This document shows positions 47,201 through 54,745 of a DNA stretch of 64,000 nucleotides, piece by piece. The DNA comes from Thermoproteota archaeon (GTDB lineage: Archaea > Thermoproteota > Thermoprotei_A > Sulfolobales > Ignisphaeraceae). Below the pieces are notes generated by a model. It was not told where the DNA came from. It worked only from the letters and a program-made list of their open reading frames with translations, and did not search any database. The DNA lies in contig JAUQPB010000001.1 in the NCBI GenBank assembly GCA_030550585.1, positions 496,001-560,000 of the forward strand, read 5' to 3'. The translations under genes and the position numbers were made by a program. Each line of letters opens with the position of its first letter. Within the stretch, counting starts at the first letter, position 1.

Positions 47201-48006
47201 TTGCAATAGCTAAAGAAGCGCTAGAGAAACTGAAACTGGGTAATCTGTATACCCCCAGATCATGGGACAGAGATATAAAGGGTGAGGATGCTCATGAAGC
47301 CATAAGGCCTACAACATCGCAAAGTGCAGATGAAGTTGTAGAGGCCATTCTTCGTGGTGATATGGGTTTCATAACGAGAATCTCAAATGATCATCTGAAG
47401 TTGTATGACCTTATATACAGAAGATTCTTGGCAAGTCAAATGGCCCCTGCCAAGGTCTTGTACGCCACAATTGTTCTCGATCTAGATGGACGTAAATACA
47501 GCTTGTCTCTGCCTGTAGATATAATTGATCATGGGTTTACATATGTTTACCCAATTAAAATATACAAACAATTCAAGAATCTTAGTCAAGGCGCTATAGT
47601 GAGAATCGATGATGTTAAAGTTATGAAATCGTCTAGTGTATGGCTATACAGAGTCTCTGATCTAATAACAATGATGAAGAACCATGGGATCGGCAGACCA
47701 AGCACATATGCCAAGGCTATCGACAACAATGTGAGGCATGGTTATATTGTTCTAAGCAAGAAAAAGAAAGTTGCCATACCAACGAAACTGGGCATAGAGG
47801 TTGCTGAGATACTTTCAAAAGAATTTCTAGATCTCGTCGATATCGAGTTTACCAGAACCCTAGAGAAGCTTATTGATGATATTGAAAGGGGTGCTGTAGA
47901 TGTGGGTAGCGCGCTATCTCTCATTAAATCAAAAGTTGATATGATATCACCTAAAATTAGTGGGGTAATAACATCTCAACAAGCTGTATCATTAGCTATT
48001 ATATAG
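44293..48006 (+). CDS. rgy: Reverse gyrase without a recognisable N-terminal zinc finger
   Basis: ATP-dependent enzyme that introduces positive supercoils, the hallmark of hyperthermophiles. The helicase-like half has Walker A APTGVGKST (near 108-116) and DDLDSIL. The topoisomerase IA half has the TOPRIM VVESPTKAR (E637) and DPDTEG (D762, D764), a zinc ribbon CRSCG...CPYCG (C715, C718 and two further cysteines), and the active tyrosine Y957 in TYHRTDSTR. The usual N-terminal four-cysteine zinc finger is not present: only single cysteines remain in that stretch. TTG 44293 has AGAGG six bases upstream; ATG 44335 is an alternative. Confidence 0.95.
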   Translation: MQDQGSQFFCIFSWMSRALALGIKLLRIEYRNGLNETCRSLSERDGVVAICGRDSNVSSQFNDLKNVMEKEIEFFKEFFKQCTKYEMRSFQEYWSKRLLFGESFALVAPTGVGKSTLLTVYALYKALMYNSKVYIVAPTREIAKQLYRKILDYINNLDEQGYSANKIRLVLYDSTAKNVSALKNSIISGDFDILITSAAFLSRHHELIMDKKIDVIIADDLDSILRNSKSVDRILRLLGFNDEVIEIGLRLVKTKQKMLVAKLSKNQEEADKIRRDLVEIEAQLRDRLSKITTQLIVASATGRSRGIKAILLKELLGFDAGAVFEYLRNVDDFYIGLDKIEEIVNIIKVFGSGIIFVSSLYKNIVDEISTLLERNGIAFSIAKSGNRAVDKFRRGEVDVLIGSSSYYGILVRGLDEPQRIRFAIFIGVPHTIRRLEEALNNVRFMFILLKALNKYGLGVEEDIKKVVEIIQGSSPAQLILYSKMLKGVVEPQQDIVERINTLRELKKKLILLTKDALDKHNYIVIENYGVVVRDDNNQVYVVKPDPFTYIQASGRTSRIVGKTKCYGVSIVFEKYDELIKILEKRLKKLTVFNGFREYSREALRESYEKVIQSRSGDSRDVEGIQVENIKPVLIVVESPTKARTIASMFGKPVKKIYGDVIVYETVIPMEDKVYVAMIMATLGHLTDLVVDEGFHGVKEIGSKDYAVIYDFITKCRSCGSQHVGIFDSCPYCGSMDVYTSASVYSVLRKLASEVSLVFIATDPDTEGEKIAFDIYNLIYSYNKNVYRIEFREVTKNAILTALRNPREIDLNRVLAQITRRVADRWIGFEISMYLQTVFDKPWLGAGRVQSPVLLWTVSRYNEHKANQGYSINVSALDYGFKVFLGPITRSEAEEIAEKIRRNGIRVIDVKYEEKVLNPQPPFTTDTLLAEANRLYGFSASKTMTLAQNLFELGLITYHRTDSTRVSATGIAIAKEALEKLKLGNLYTPRSWDRDIKGEDAHEAIRPTTSQSADEVVEAILRGDMGFITRISNDHLKLYDLIYRRFLASQMAPAKVLYATIVLDLDGRKYSLSLPVDIIDHGFTYVYPIKIYKQFKNLSQGAIVRIDDVKVMKSSSVWLYRVSDLITMMKNHGIGRPSTYAKAIDNNVRHGYIVLSKKKKVAIPTKLGIEVAEILSKEFLDLVDIEFTRTLEKLIDDIERGAVDVGSALSLIKSKVDMISPKISGVITSQQAVSLAII

Positions 48007-48084
48007 CATATACTTCCTTGGTTCTTGGAACACCCACCCAACATAGATCTAGCATATTTTGGAATTGTATTGGATTTGCTAAGG

Positions 48085-48360
48085 CTATTTTCTTCCAATA
48101 GATATCTTTATATATGAGACTCTTCTTCCCCGTACCAACATGCTTCCTATTTCAACATTTTTAAGGACTATCCTATCACCAAGTCTTGCAGCCAATGTGT
48201 TGTATAACGTAACAGCTCTATGGATATGCCTCCCTCTGCCAAGTATCTCAACAGAATCAGCATCTCTATTAAGGCTTATTATAGCTTCTAGCAAATATTC
48301 TCTTAGTGGCCTATTTCCAAGTACAATAGTTTTTATGTTGCCTGATGGCGTTGCACTCAT
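48085..48360 (-). CDS. Second Alba-family chromatin protein
   Basis: A 91-residue Alba paralogue. The fold pattern is intact: KTIVLGNRPLREYLLEAIISLN, VEILGRGRHIHRAVTLYNTL and LKNVEIGSMLVRGRRVSYIKISI (in pieces). The lysine pair of Alba1 is replaced by Asn-Arg, so acetylation control at that site is not possible. In other crenarchaea such paralogues heterodimerise with Alba1 and change DNA compaction. It is convergent with reverse gyrase (78-base gap). Confidence 0.9.
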   Translation of the reverse strand: MSATPSGNIKTIVLGNRPLREYLLEAIISLNRDADSVEILGRGRHIHRAVTLYNTLAARLGDRIVLKNVEIGSMLVRGRRVSYIKISIGRK

Positions 48361-48499
48361 TCTGTGACCCTCCTAGGTAATTGTAATAATGTAAATTGTG
48401 TATAGAAATATAAACTTATGATTTTTATCGTATATGTTATGTTGTTATAGACTTTAAAGCAAGTCTCTAGACATTCTATGTTATGAGAGGTGTAGGGCT

Positions 48500-49081
48500 A
48501 TAGAGAATAGAAATTTTCTCGTACTAACTTGGAACGATATAGTGGCACTTAGCTTAGAGCTATCAGAGAAAATTCTCTTGTCAGGTTTTAGACCAGGTGT
48601 GATAGTAGCCATTCTTAGAGGAGGCTACATAGTGGCAAAGCTTGTCAGCGACTATCTCGGTGTAGAGGATATAGCTACAATGGAAATAAAATTCTATAGA
48701 GGTGTTGGAGAACGAGCAGAAAGACCTATCGTATCAACACCACTTATACGTAGTATAAAAGATGAGAAGGTGCTTATAGTAGATGATGTTTCAGACAGTG
48801 GGAGAACTCTTCAAGTAGCCATAGACATTGCAAGAATTTATGGTGCCAAAGAAGTTAAAACAGCCACCTTATACCTAAAGCCATGGTCTATAACAGTACC
48901 AGACTACTACGTTGCGGAAACGAAAAGTTGGATAGTCTTCCCATGGGAGGTAAGCGAAGTTCTAAGAGAATTAGCAAAGAAGTTTGGAGGCTTTGAAAAT
49001 GCTGTGAATATGCTCAATCTAGAGATGTATTACAGCAAAGAGGTAATAGAAAAGATAGTGAGAATAGCGAGAGCCCTATAG
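48500..49081 (+). CDS. Purine-type phosphoribosyltransferase with apparent ATA start
   Basis: A type I phosphoribosyltransferase of about 193 residues, probably salvaging purine bases. The PRPP-binding motif VLIVDDVSDSGRTL is exact, and PGVIVAILRGGYIVAKLVSDYLG is the usual N-terminal block (in pieces). WIVFPWE near the C-terminus is typical of xanthine/hypoxanthine enzymes. The conserved region extends upstream (FLVLTWNDI) beyond the first standard start GTG 48542. No ATG, GTG or TTG exists in frame between there and the stop at 48455. GAGGTG (48487-48492) lies seven bases before ATA 48500, which I take as the likely start. If wrong, use GTG 48542. Confidence 0.8.
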   Translation: MENRNFLVLTWNDIVALSLELSEKILLSGFRPGVIVAILRGGYIVAKLVSDYLGVEDIATMEIKFYRGVGERAERPIVSTPLIRSIKDEKVLIVDDVSDSGRTLQVAIDIARIYGAKEVKTATLYLKPWSITVPDYYVAETKSWIVFPWEVSEVLRELAKKFGGFENAVNMLNLEMYYSKEVIEKIVRIARAL

Positions 49082-49127
49082 CAAACATTAAAGCTTAAAG
49101 CCCCTACACACAACAACAAAGATTAGT

Positions 49128-49205
49128 GCCGCGGTAGTATAGCCCGGTCAAGTATGCGGGCCTTTCGAGCCCGTGACCCGGGTTCAAATCCCGGCCGCGG
49201 CACCA
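49128..49205 (+). tRNA. tRNA-Glu (TTC)
   Basis: Acceptor GCCGCGG pairs with CCGCGGC, the anticodon loop CTTTCGA gives anticodon TTC, and the T arm is CCGGG-TTCAAAT-CCCGG. Discriminator A and encoded CCA (49203-49205). A TTAAAGCTTAAAG element about 30 bases upstream resembles its TATA box. Confidence 0.95.
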
Positions 49206-49659
49206 AAAAGCCAAAGCAATCAATTATAACAATCATTTCCTAGTCTAAACATTAAAGTAGGGTAGGAGATTTGCTATCATCATCTATTTAGATAAGGTTG
49301 TACACAGCCTTCGGCAGTCAGCGTTTCAAAAACCGTCGATAACCGATAGCTGTTGAATCAAGTGTAAATGTTTGCTGAGGGGTATGAGATATGACAATCG
49401 TCGATGCAAGACCTGGATGCGCAATGCTTTGGTTTGTGATGTGATGCTAATAGTTATTTATATCTGCATAATTTTGTATGTATAAGACTTATTTATGTAT
49501 TTAAAGTTATGAATGGATGTGCAATATAGATTGTTTATACAGGCAAACAATTTTGTATAATTTTTTTTAAAACTTTATTTGTTTTTGTATAGGGTATACA
49601 CGAAAAGCCTTTATTCTGCGCTTATCTCACTCAGCTTAGGGCATTTATCGGGAAATAAT
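49206..49659. other. Gene-free stretch of about 450 bases before the hydrogenase operon
   Basis: No gene is supported here. Bases about 49300-49440 are visibly richer in G and C than the flanking AT-rich sequence and contain short inverted segments (for example around CCGTCGATAACCGATAG), but I could not draw a convincing C/D or H/ACA RNA. The last 160 bases are strongly AT-rich and hold the promoter of the hydrogenase operon. Confidence 0.5.
49564..49573 (+). promoter_or_regulatory. TATA-like element for the mbh operon
   Basis: TTTTTAAAAC about 86-95 bases before the chosen first start codon (49660). It is the best TATA candidate, but the region has several AT-rich runs, including one at about 49488-49505. 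Confidence 0.35.
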
Positions 49660-50100
49660 ATGGATAATGCTAAGCTAGTGAGATATTCACCATGGGTTGT
49701 ACACTTCAATACTGGTGCATGCAATGGTTGTGACATAGAGGTTCTTGCGTCTATAAACCCTCTTTATGATCCTGAGAGGTTTGGGATAAAGCTTGCACCT
49801 AGTATTAGGCATGGAGATATTTTGATTGTTACAGGTGCTGTTACTAAGAAGTCTGGTGAAAGACTCAAGCGACTGTATGAGCAGATGCCCTGTCCAAAGC
49901 TTGTTGTTGCTGTTGGAGCATGTGCTATCGATGGCGGTGTTTTTGCAAATTCTTATAGTGTTATTGGAGGTGCTGATAAGGTTGTTCCTGTGAACATGTA
50001 TATTCCTGGCTGCCCCCCAAGACCTGAGGCAATTCTTGATGGCATTGTCAAGCTTCTTAAACTTATTGAGAAGGGTGAGGCTAGTGGAGAGTGTAAATGA
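49660..50100 (+). CDS. mbhJ: Membrane-bound hydrogenase small subunit (MbhJ, NuoB-like)
   Basis: Small subunit of a group 4 [NiFe] hydrogenase that carries the proximal Fe-S cluster, about 146 residues. The ligands are CNGCDIE, GACAIDGG and the PGCPPRPE motif. It faces the cytoplasm and passes electrons from the ferredoxin-like subunit to the Ni-Fe site. The frame is open from 49579, but ATG 49660 (MDNAKLVRYSPWVVHF) matches the family N-terminus and has CGGGAA upstream. First gene of the operon. Confidence 0.93.
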   Translation: MDNAKLVRYSPWVVHFNTGACNGCDIEVLASINPLYDPERFGIKLAPSIRHGDILIVTGAVTKKSGERLKRLYEQMPCPKLVVAVGACAIDGGVFANSYSVIGGADKVVPVNMYIPGCPPRPEAILDGIVKLLKLIEKGEASGECK

Positions 50101-50539
50101 TGTTATAAAGATTGTTGAGAGATATGCTGTTGAGAAAGGCTCTATCAAACCTGATCGAATGCTTTTTGTTGTAAAGCCCGAAAGCGTGAGAAAGCTGTTT
50201 GAGGAGCTTGTTGATAAGGTTGGCTATGAACGGTTTTATCTGTCAACTGTTGTTGGGTCTGATATGAAAGAAGAGAATAGGTTTAGACTGGATTACTATG
50301 TTGTTATATTGCCAGAGGAGAGAACGATTGTCATAAGAACGTATATACCAAGAGATCAGCCGGTTATTGATAGCATCGTAGATGTTGTTCCAGCAGCTTT
50401 ATCAGCTGAGAATGAAACATATGACCTGCTTGGAATTGTATTCAAGGGTAATCCAGCTCTTAGAAGAGGATTTTTTGTATCTAGCGATGTTGTGGATAAG
50501 GGGGTGTATCCACTTAGAAAAGATGCTGCAGGTGTCTAG
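50084..50539 (+). CDS. mbhK: Membrane-bound hydrogenase subunit MbhK (NuoC-like)
   Basis: NuoC-like 151-residue subunit that joins the small and large subunits. The family core RFRLDYYVVILPEERTIVIRTYIPRDQPVIDSIVDVVPAA (in pieces) and the YPLRKD end are present. The start is set at GTG 50084 because AAGGGTGAGG stands just ahead of it; a longer frame from ATG 50036 would run deep inside mbhJ. The genes overlap by 17 bases. Confidence 0.88.
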   Translation: MESVNDVIKIVERYAVEKGSIKPDRMLFVVKPESVRKLFEELVDKVGYERFYLSTVVGSDMKEENRFRLDYYVVILPEERTIVIRTYIPRDQPVIDSIVDVVPAALSAENETYDLLGIVFKGNPALRRGFFVSSDVVDKGVYPLRKDAAGV

Positions 50540-50541
50540 AG

Positions 50542-51738
50542 ATGGCAGTTACAAAAATAGTGGAGGTTCCAATATCAGCAGAGGTTCCTATAGGTCCTCA
50601 GCATCCAGCGTTACATGAGCCACTGTTGCTAAGGGTCTATGCCGATGGCGAAGAGGTTGTCAGGGTAGAGATAAACACTGGGTATAACCACAGAGGTATT
50701 GAGAAGCTCTGTGAGAAGAACACTTTCTACAAAGATATATTTATTGTTGGTAGAGTGTGTGGAATATGCAATGCGGTTCACGCTAACTGCTATGTTAGAG
50801 CAGTCGAACAAATACTTGGAATAGAGCCGAACAACAGAGCTAAATATCTTCGTGTTCTTTCCATGGAGCTAGAGAGAATACATAGCCACATGCTGATAAA
50901 CGCTGTAATGGCTGAAAACATAGGCTTTGAAAATCTGTTCATGCAGATAATGTTAGATAGGGAAATGGTTATGAAGGCAAAGGAAATACTGACTGGCTCT
51001 AGGGTGATGGCAGATTTCATGATGGTTGGTGGGGTTCGCCGTGATATAGATGATGTGAAGAGGGCTAGGTTAAAGGATATTTTGCTCAAGTTGAGACCAA
51101 AGGTAGAGTACTACAAAAAGGTTTTTGAGGAGGACGAAACGATTTTCAAAAGACTTGCAGGAGTTGGGGTAGTCAAACGTAGAGATGCGCTTGCACACGG
51201 ACTTTTAGGACCTGTTGCGAGGGCCTCGGGAATTAGGATAGATAGCAGGGCTAGCGACAAGTATGATGCCTATGGCGATATACCGTTTAAGGTTATTACA
51301 AGAGACGAGGGGGATACATGGGCTAGAATGATGGTTAGATGGGATGAAACACTCGAATCAATTGAAATGAGCATCTATATTCTGGATAAACTACCCTCCG
51401 ATGGCAATCCAGTGCCTGACGAGAGAAAGTTGCCACGTAGATTCCCTCCAGGAGAGGCCTTCACAAGGGTAGAGGCTCCAAGAGGCGAATTGACATACTA
51501 TGTTATGAGCGATGGAAAGAGTCTTAACCCATACAGAGTTAAGATCAGGACACCAAGTTTCAACAACATCATAAACTCTACATTCATGTATCTAAAGCAC
51601 ACCATAGCAGATGTCCCAGTAATACTCACTTCGCTAGATCCCTGCATATCGTGTATGGAGAGGGCAACAGTAATTGATTTGGAAAAGGGCGTGAAATACA
51701 CAGTTCCATTCAAAGTACTTGCAGGTGGAAAGCCATGA
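50542..51738 (+). CDS. mbhL: Membrane-bound [NiFe] hydrogenase large subunit (MbhL, NuoD-like)
   Basis: Catalytic subunit of 398 residues that reduces protons to H2. It has GPQHPALHEPL near the N-terminus. Both Ni-binding motifs are intact: RVCGICNAVH (N-terminal) and DPCISCMER (C-terminal). That distinguishes it from the Mbx/Mbs-type sulfur reductase, which lacks the full cysteine set. About 25 residues follow the last motif. It starts two bases after mbhK and overlaps mbhN by four bases. Confidence 0.95.
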   Translation: MAVTKIVEVPISAEVPIGPQHPALHEPLLLRVYADGEEVVRVEINTGYNHRGIEKLCEKNTFYKDIFIVGRVCGICNAVHANCYVRAVEQILGIEPNNRAKYLRVLSMELERIHSHMLINAVMAENIGFENLFMQIMLDREMVMKAKEILTGSRVMADFMMVGGVRRDIDDVKRARLKDILLKLRPKVEYYKKVFEEDETIFKRLAGVGVVKRRDALAHGLLGPVARASGIRIDSRASDKYDAYGDIPFKVITRDEGDTWARMMVRWDETLESIEMSIYILDKLPSDGNPVPDERKLPRRFPPGEAFTRVEAPRGELTYYVMSDGKSLNPYRVKIRTPSFNNIINSTFMYLKHTIADVPVILTSLDPCISCMERATVIDLEKGVKYTVPFKVLAGGKP

Positions 51739-52130
51739 GAAGACCAAGATTATTGGAACTCACTCTGAAGAACCTATTCAGAAAGCCTGCAACCATAGAA
51801 TACCCACGTAAGAAAACGCCTGTTGAATCTGACTATAGGGGGTTACAATATGCGGATCTAACAAAGTGTACAGGGTGCTCTATATGTGCATTGGAGTGTC
51901 CTGCGAATGCAATTGCTATGACCCCTATACCACAAGGTTATGAAGCTCCGAAAACAAATCCGCGTAGACTTTATCCACTTATAAACTATGGAAAATGTGT
52001 TTTTTGTTATAGATGTGTAACAGTATGCCCATTTAACGCTTATATTACTACGCCCAAGTATGATCTTGCAAACGCTGAAAAAACTATTAATTCGAGCCCT
52101 CTTTCGTTAAGCACACTTAGGAAGGGTTAG
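51735..52130 (+). CDS. mbhN: Membrane-bound hydrogenase ferredoxin-like subunit (MbhN, NuoI-like)
   Basis: A 131-residue polyferredoxin subunit with two [4Fe-4S] motifs: CTGCSICALECP and CVFCYRCVTVCP. It accepts electrons from reduced ferredoxin and passes them to MbhJ. In Thermococcales this gene is last in the operon; here it directly follows the large subunit. Confidence 0.93.
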   Translation: MRRPRLLELTLKNLFRKPATIEYPRKKTPVESDYRGLQYADLTKCTGCSICALECPANAIAMTPIPQGYEAPKTNPRRLYPLINYGKCVFCYRCVTVCPFNAYITTPKYDLANAEKTINSSPLSLSTLRKG

Positions 52131-52135
52131 CGCAG

Positions 52136-52405
52136 ATGATAGCAGAAATAATATTGGCGGTAATAATCATCTACATTATATCCATAATTTTGCTAGTCAT
52201 TAAAGCCATTAAGGGTCCTACTATTGGAGACCAGGTGCTTGCCATAGATGTAATCACATATATTACCGTAGTTCTCTTTGTGCTAACATCGATATATATG
52301 AAGGCGGCTCTTCTGATAGTAATTGCTATACCCCTTGCTCTGTGGATCTACGCTCTCGATATTTATATTGCAAAATATTTGGAGGAGGGTGATCTGGGTG
52401 CTTAG
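52136..52405 (+). CDS. mbhB: Mrp antiporter-type subunit MbhB (MnhF-like)
   Basis: An 89-residue protein with three transmembrane helices. The conserved KGPTIGDQVLAIDVITYITVV segment (in pieces) identifies the MnhF/MrpF family. It is the first of the membrane antiporter-like genes, five bases after mbhN. Confidence 0.88.
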   Translation: MIAEIILAVIIIYIISIILLVIKAIKGPTIGDQVLAIDVITYITVVLFVLTSIYMKAALLIVIAIPLALWIYALDIYIAKYLEEGDLGA

Positions 52406-52769
52406 CATAGAAGCTGTTTTAAGGGGTGTTGGCGCAGCTCTTCTATGTCTTGGAGCCTTTGCTGGTTTGGTATCAGCAATAGGATTCTATAGGTTCAAGA
52501 ACTTTTATTTGAGATTGCATGCAGCGACGGTGGGTACGATATGGGGCTGTGTCTTCCCATTGATTGGCGCATCATTAATATCTGTGACTATGGATGAGCT
52601 TGGAGAGGTTAAGTGGTTCGCTGCAGGTGCAAGCATCGTTACAGCAGCTATAGTATTTCTGCTAGCACCAGCAGGTTCACACGCACTTGCCAGGGCTGTT
52701 CATAGGGCCCATGTGGCAAGGGTACAGCCATGTATATCAGATGCTCTTGATCCAAATCTTTGTGGGTGA
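52398..52769 (+). CDS. mbhC: Mrp antiporter-type subunit MbhC (MnhG-like)
   Basis: About 123 residues with three membrane helices and the MnhG core GAFAGLVSAIGFYRFKNFYLRLHAATVG (in pieces). The frame is open from 52323, but GTG 52398 is preferred: GGAGGAGGGTGATC precedes it and it overlaps the mbhB stop by eight bases. Confidence 0.85.
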   Translation: MLSIEAVLRGVGAALLCLGAFAGLVSAIGFYRFKNFYLRLHAATVGTIWGCVFPLIGASLISVTMDELGEVKWFAAGASIVTAAIVFLLAPAGSHALARAVHRAHVARVQPCISDALDPNLCG

Positions 52770-52777
52770 TGTGGAGA

Positions 52778-53038
52778 ATGATTGCTGAAACAATAATATA
52801 TCTGATAATGGCTTGCACAAGCATAGCATCAACAATAGCTGTGTACTTGACTATAAAGGAGAAGGATCTCGTCAAAGCAGTTATATACTCAGCTCTTCAA
52901 AGTGCGCTTTACACAATAATATACTTCCTGCTCCTCACTCCTGACGTGGTTCTGGTATACCTACCTGTAGCTGTTGGTCTAATACCAGGGGTTTTTCTGA
53001 TACTAATCAGCAAAACTGAGAGGTGGGAAAAAGAATGA
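52778..53038 (+). CDS. mbhD: Mbh subunit MbhD (MnhA C-terminal-like)
   Basis: A protein of about 86 residues with three hydrophobic helices. KDLVKAVIYSALQSALYTIIYFLL followed by PDVVLVYLPVAVGL (in pieces) is the signature of the MbhD/MnhA-C group. I use ATG 52778, about eight bases after GGTGAT; ATG 52769 and TTG 52760 are in frame upstream. Confidence 0.85.
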   Translation: MIAETIIYLIMACTSIASTIAVYLTIKEKDLVKAVIYSALQSALYTIIYFLLLTPDVVLVYLPVAVGLIPGVFLILISKTERWEKE

Positions 53039-53814
53039 GGGCAGTCGAGATAGTTGTACTCATATCCATAATACTTGGCTTCGCACTTCTACTGACATTG
53101 GGTTATCAATATCTTGTGCCAGCAGATGATATAAGGGCTTTAGCCAAGTTCTATTTGCTAACAACATATTTCAATCCAAATTACACATATACAGCAGGCG
53201 CAACAGAAAGCGTTACAGCTATTGTATGGGACTACAGAGGGCTCGATACATTGTTTGAGACAACGGTATTCTACATAGCCTTGGCCGGCTGTCTCATTCT
53301 CGCTCGAGGGCTCTATAAAGAAGAGAAAGAAGCGTCAAAACCTGGTTCTGGTCTGTCTGTCATCGTTAGAAGTGTAACCAAGATTACAGCACCCATGATA
53401 ATAGCAGTAGGTGTTTCAATTGCTTTGCACGGACATCTAACACCAGGCGGAGGATTCCAGGGAGGAGCAACGATGGCCGTTCTACCACTTCTAATAATAG
53501 TGATCTTCTCACTAACACCCCTAATTAAGCGCGGCTTTACACCCTCCAGACTCGCAATAATAAGGGGGCTTGCCTTGACGGGAATAGGGCTAGTCTCCAT
53601 CATACTGGCTGTGATAGGCTTGGTGTTAGGTATCAACGCATATGTGTTTCAGAGTTTGCCAAAGCCTGACGCACCACTTGGTTTCCCATCTGAAGTTGAA
53701 GGAGCTCTGATGGGCGGAATACTATGGTTTTTCAACTTATTTGAATCTATAGCTGTTGTAGCAGCATTTACAATCGCTTTCATCGCAATCCTCCTCATAG
53801 AATCGAAGAGGTGA
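53035..53814 (+). CDS. Fused Mbh subunits MbhE-MbhF (MnhB domain at C-terminus)
   Basis: A 259-residue membrane protein that joins what are two proteins in Pyrococcus. Residues 1 to about 105 correspond to MbhE: one helix, the ADDIRALAKFY loop outside, then VWDYRGLDTLFETTVFYIA. From about residue 110 the MnhB/MbhF domain follows, with the signature HGHLTPGGGFQGG. The join (KEEKEASKPGSG) is a short polar linker without a frame break. ATG 53035 has AGGTGGG eight bases upstream. It lies between mbhD and mbhG, the expected place for both subunits. Confidence 0.88.
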   Translation: MRAVEIVVLISIILGFALLLTLGYQYLVPADDIRALAKFYLLTTYFNPNYTYTAGATESVTAIVWDYRGLDTLFETTVFYIALAGCLILARGLYKEEKEASKPGSGLSVIVRSVTKITAPMIIAVGVSIALHGHLTPGGGFQGGATMAVLPLLIIVIFSLTPLIKRGFTPSRLAIIRGLALTGIGLVSIILAVIGLVLGINAYVFQSLPKPDAPLGFPSEVEGALMGGILWFFNLFESIAVVAAFTIAFIAILLIESKR

Positions 53815-53819
53815 TGCAA

Positions 53820-54224
53820 GTGGACATCTCAATAATAAACACCTATCTATTGATGGTAACACTTGTAGCAATGATAGCAAACTTTGTATTGTCTCTTTAT
53901 GGCGTTTTCTTCAAGCCTCATTACATTAAGAAGATCATCGCACTATCTATGCTCTCAGATACTGCAAATACCATTACACTATACATAGGCTATAGAAGAT
54001 GGGTAGATGGGGTTCCTCCAACAATACCTGTAATTACAAATAGAAGCATAGAGGGGATATATGATGTTGTCAGAAGATCTGTTGACCCATTACCTCCAGC
54101 ACTTGTACTAACAGCTGTAGTCATAGGACTTGCAACAACACTGTTTCTGGTATACCTCGGCTATATTTTGTATACTCATTACAAAACATTGGACATGAGG
54201 GAGATAAAACGGCTCAAAGGGTGA
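53820..54224 (+). CDS. mbhG: Mrp antiporter-type subunit MbhG (MnhC/NuoK-like)
   Basis: About 134 residues with three helices. The GVFFKPHYIKKIIALSMLSDTANTITLYIGYR segment and DPLPPALVLTAVVIGLATT (in pieces) identify the MnhC/NuoK family. The frame opens at GTG 53811, but GTG 53820 is best spaced from GAGGTGA (53808-53814). Overlaps or abuts the preceding gene. Confidence 0.88.
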   Translation: MDISIINTYLLMVTLVAMIANFVLSLYGVFFKPHYIKKIIALSMLSDTANTITLYIGYRRWVDGVPPTIPVITNRSIEGIYDVVRRSVDPLPPALVLTAVVIGLATTLFLVYLGYILYTHYKTLDMREIKRLKG

Positions 54225-54231
54225 AGACCAT

Positions 54232-54735
54232 ATGAAAGCCCTCGGAGCCTTTATTGTGTTTCTCCTTGCATTTGTAACATACATAGTATTCACAGGTAGT
54301 ACATCACCATATGATATCGTTACAGGCTTTGTTGCCGCGCTGATAACGGGTCTAATATTTTCACATATAACTGTTAAAAACCCTGCCAAGGTGTTTAGTC
54401 CTCGTCGCTGGCTCTACGCAATTATCTATGCATTCAAATACATTATTGTGTATGAGACGCTGGCACATGTAGATGTAATAAAAAGGATACTACATCCTAA
54501 GGTGCCTGTGAACCCAGCGGTGGTGAAGGTACCATTCTATGTAAAGACAGGCTATGGCATTACAGCTGTTGCAAATAGCATAACAAATACCCCTGGCACT
54601 GTGGTTCTCGAGGTTGATCAAAATGAGGGTGTTTTCTATGTTCATTGGATAGATGCTAAAGTGCTAGAGCCTGTTGAGGCACGCAAGCAAGTTTCTGAAG
54701 CTTTTGAAGAATATTGTAAAAAGATTTTTGAGTAG
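54232..54735 (+). CDS. mbhA: Mrp antiporter-type subunit MbhA (MnhE-like)
   Basis: A 167-residue MnhE family protein. Two or three N-terminal helices are followed by a cytoplasmic domain with NPAVVKVPFYVKTGYGITAVANSITNTPGTVVLEVD (in pieces), the MnhE hallmark, and an HWIDAK motif. In Pyrococcus mbhA is the first gene of the operon; here it stands between mbhG and mbhH. Confidence 0.9.
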   Translation: MKALGAFIVFLLAFVTYIVFTGSTSPYDIVTGFVAALITGLIFSHITVKNPAKVFSPRRWLYAIIYAFKYIIVYETLAHVDVIKRILHPKVPVNPAVVKVPFYVKTGYGITAVANSITNTPGTVVLEVDQNEGVFYVHWIDAKVLEPVEARKQVSEAFEEYCKKIFE

Positions 54736-54745
54736 GGTGATGGAT

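Noticed and set aside
49260-49330. Minus-strand ATGATGA resembling a C box
   Set aside because: No CTGA box within the following 30 bases and no partner C'/D' pair.
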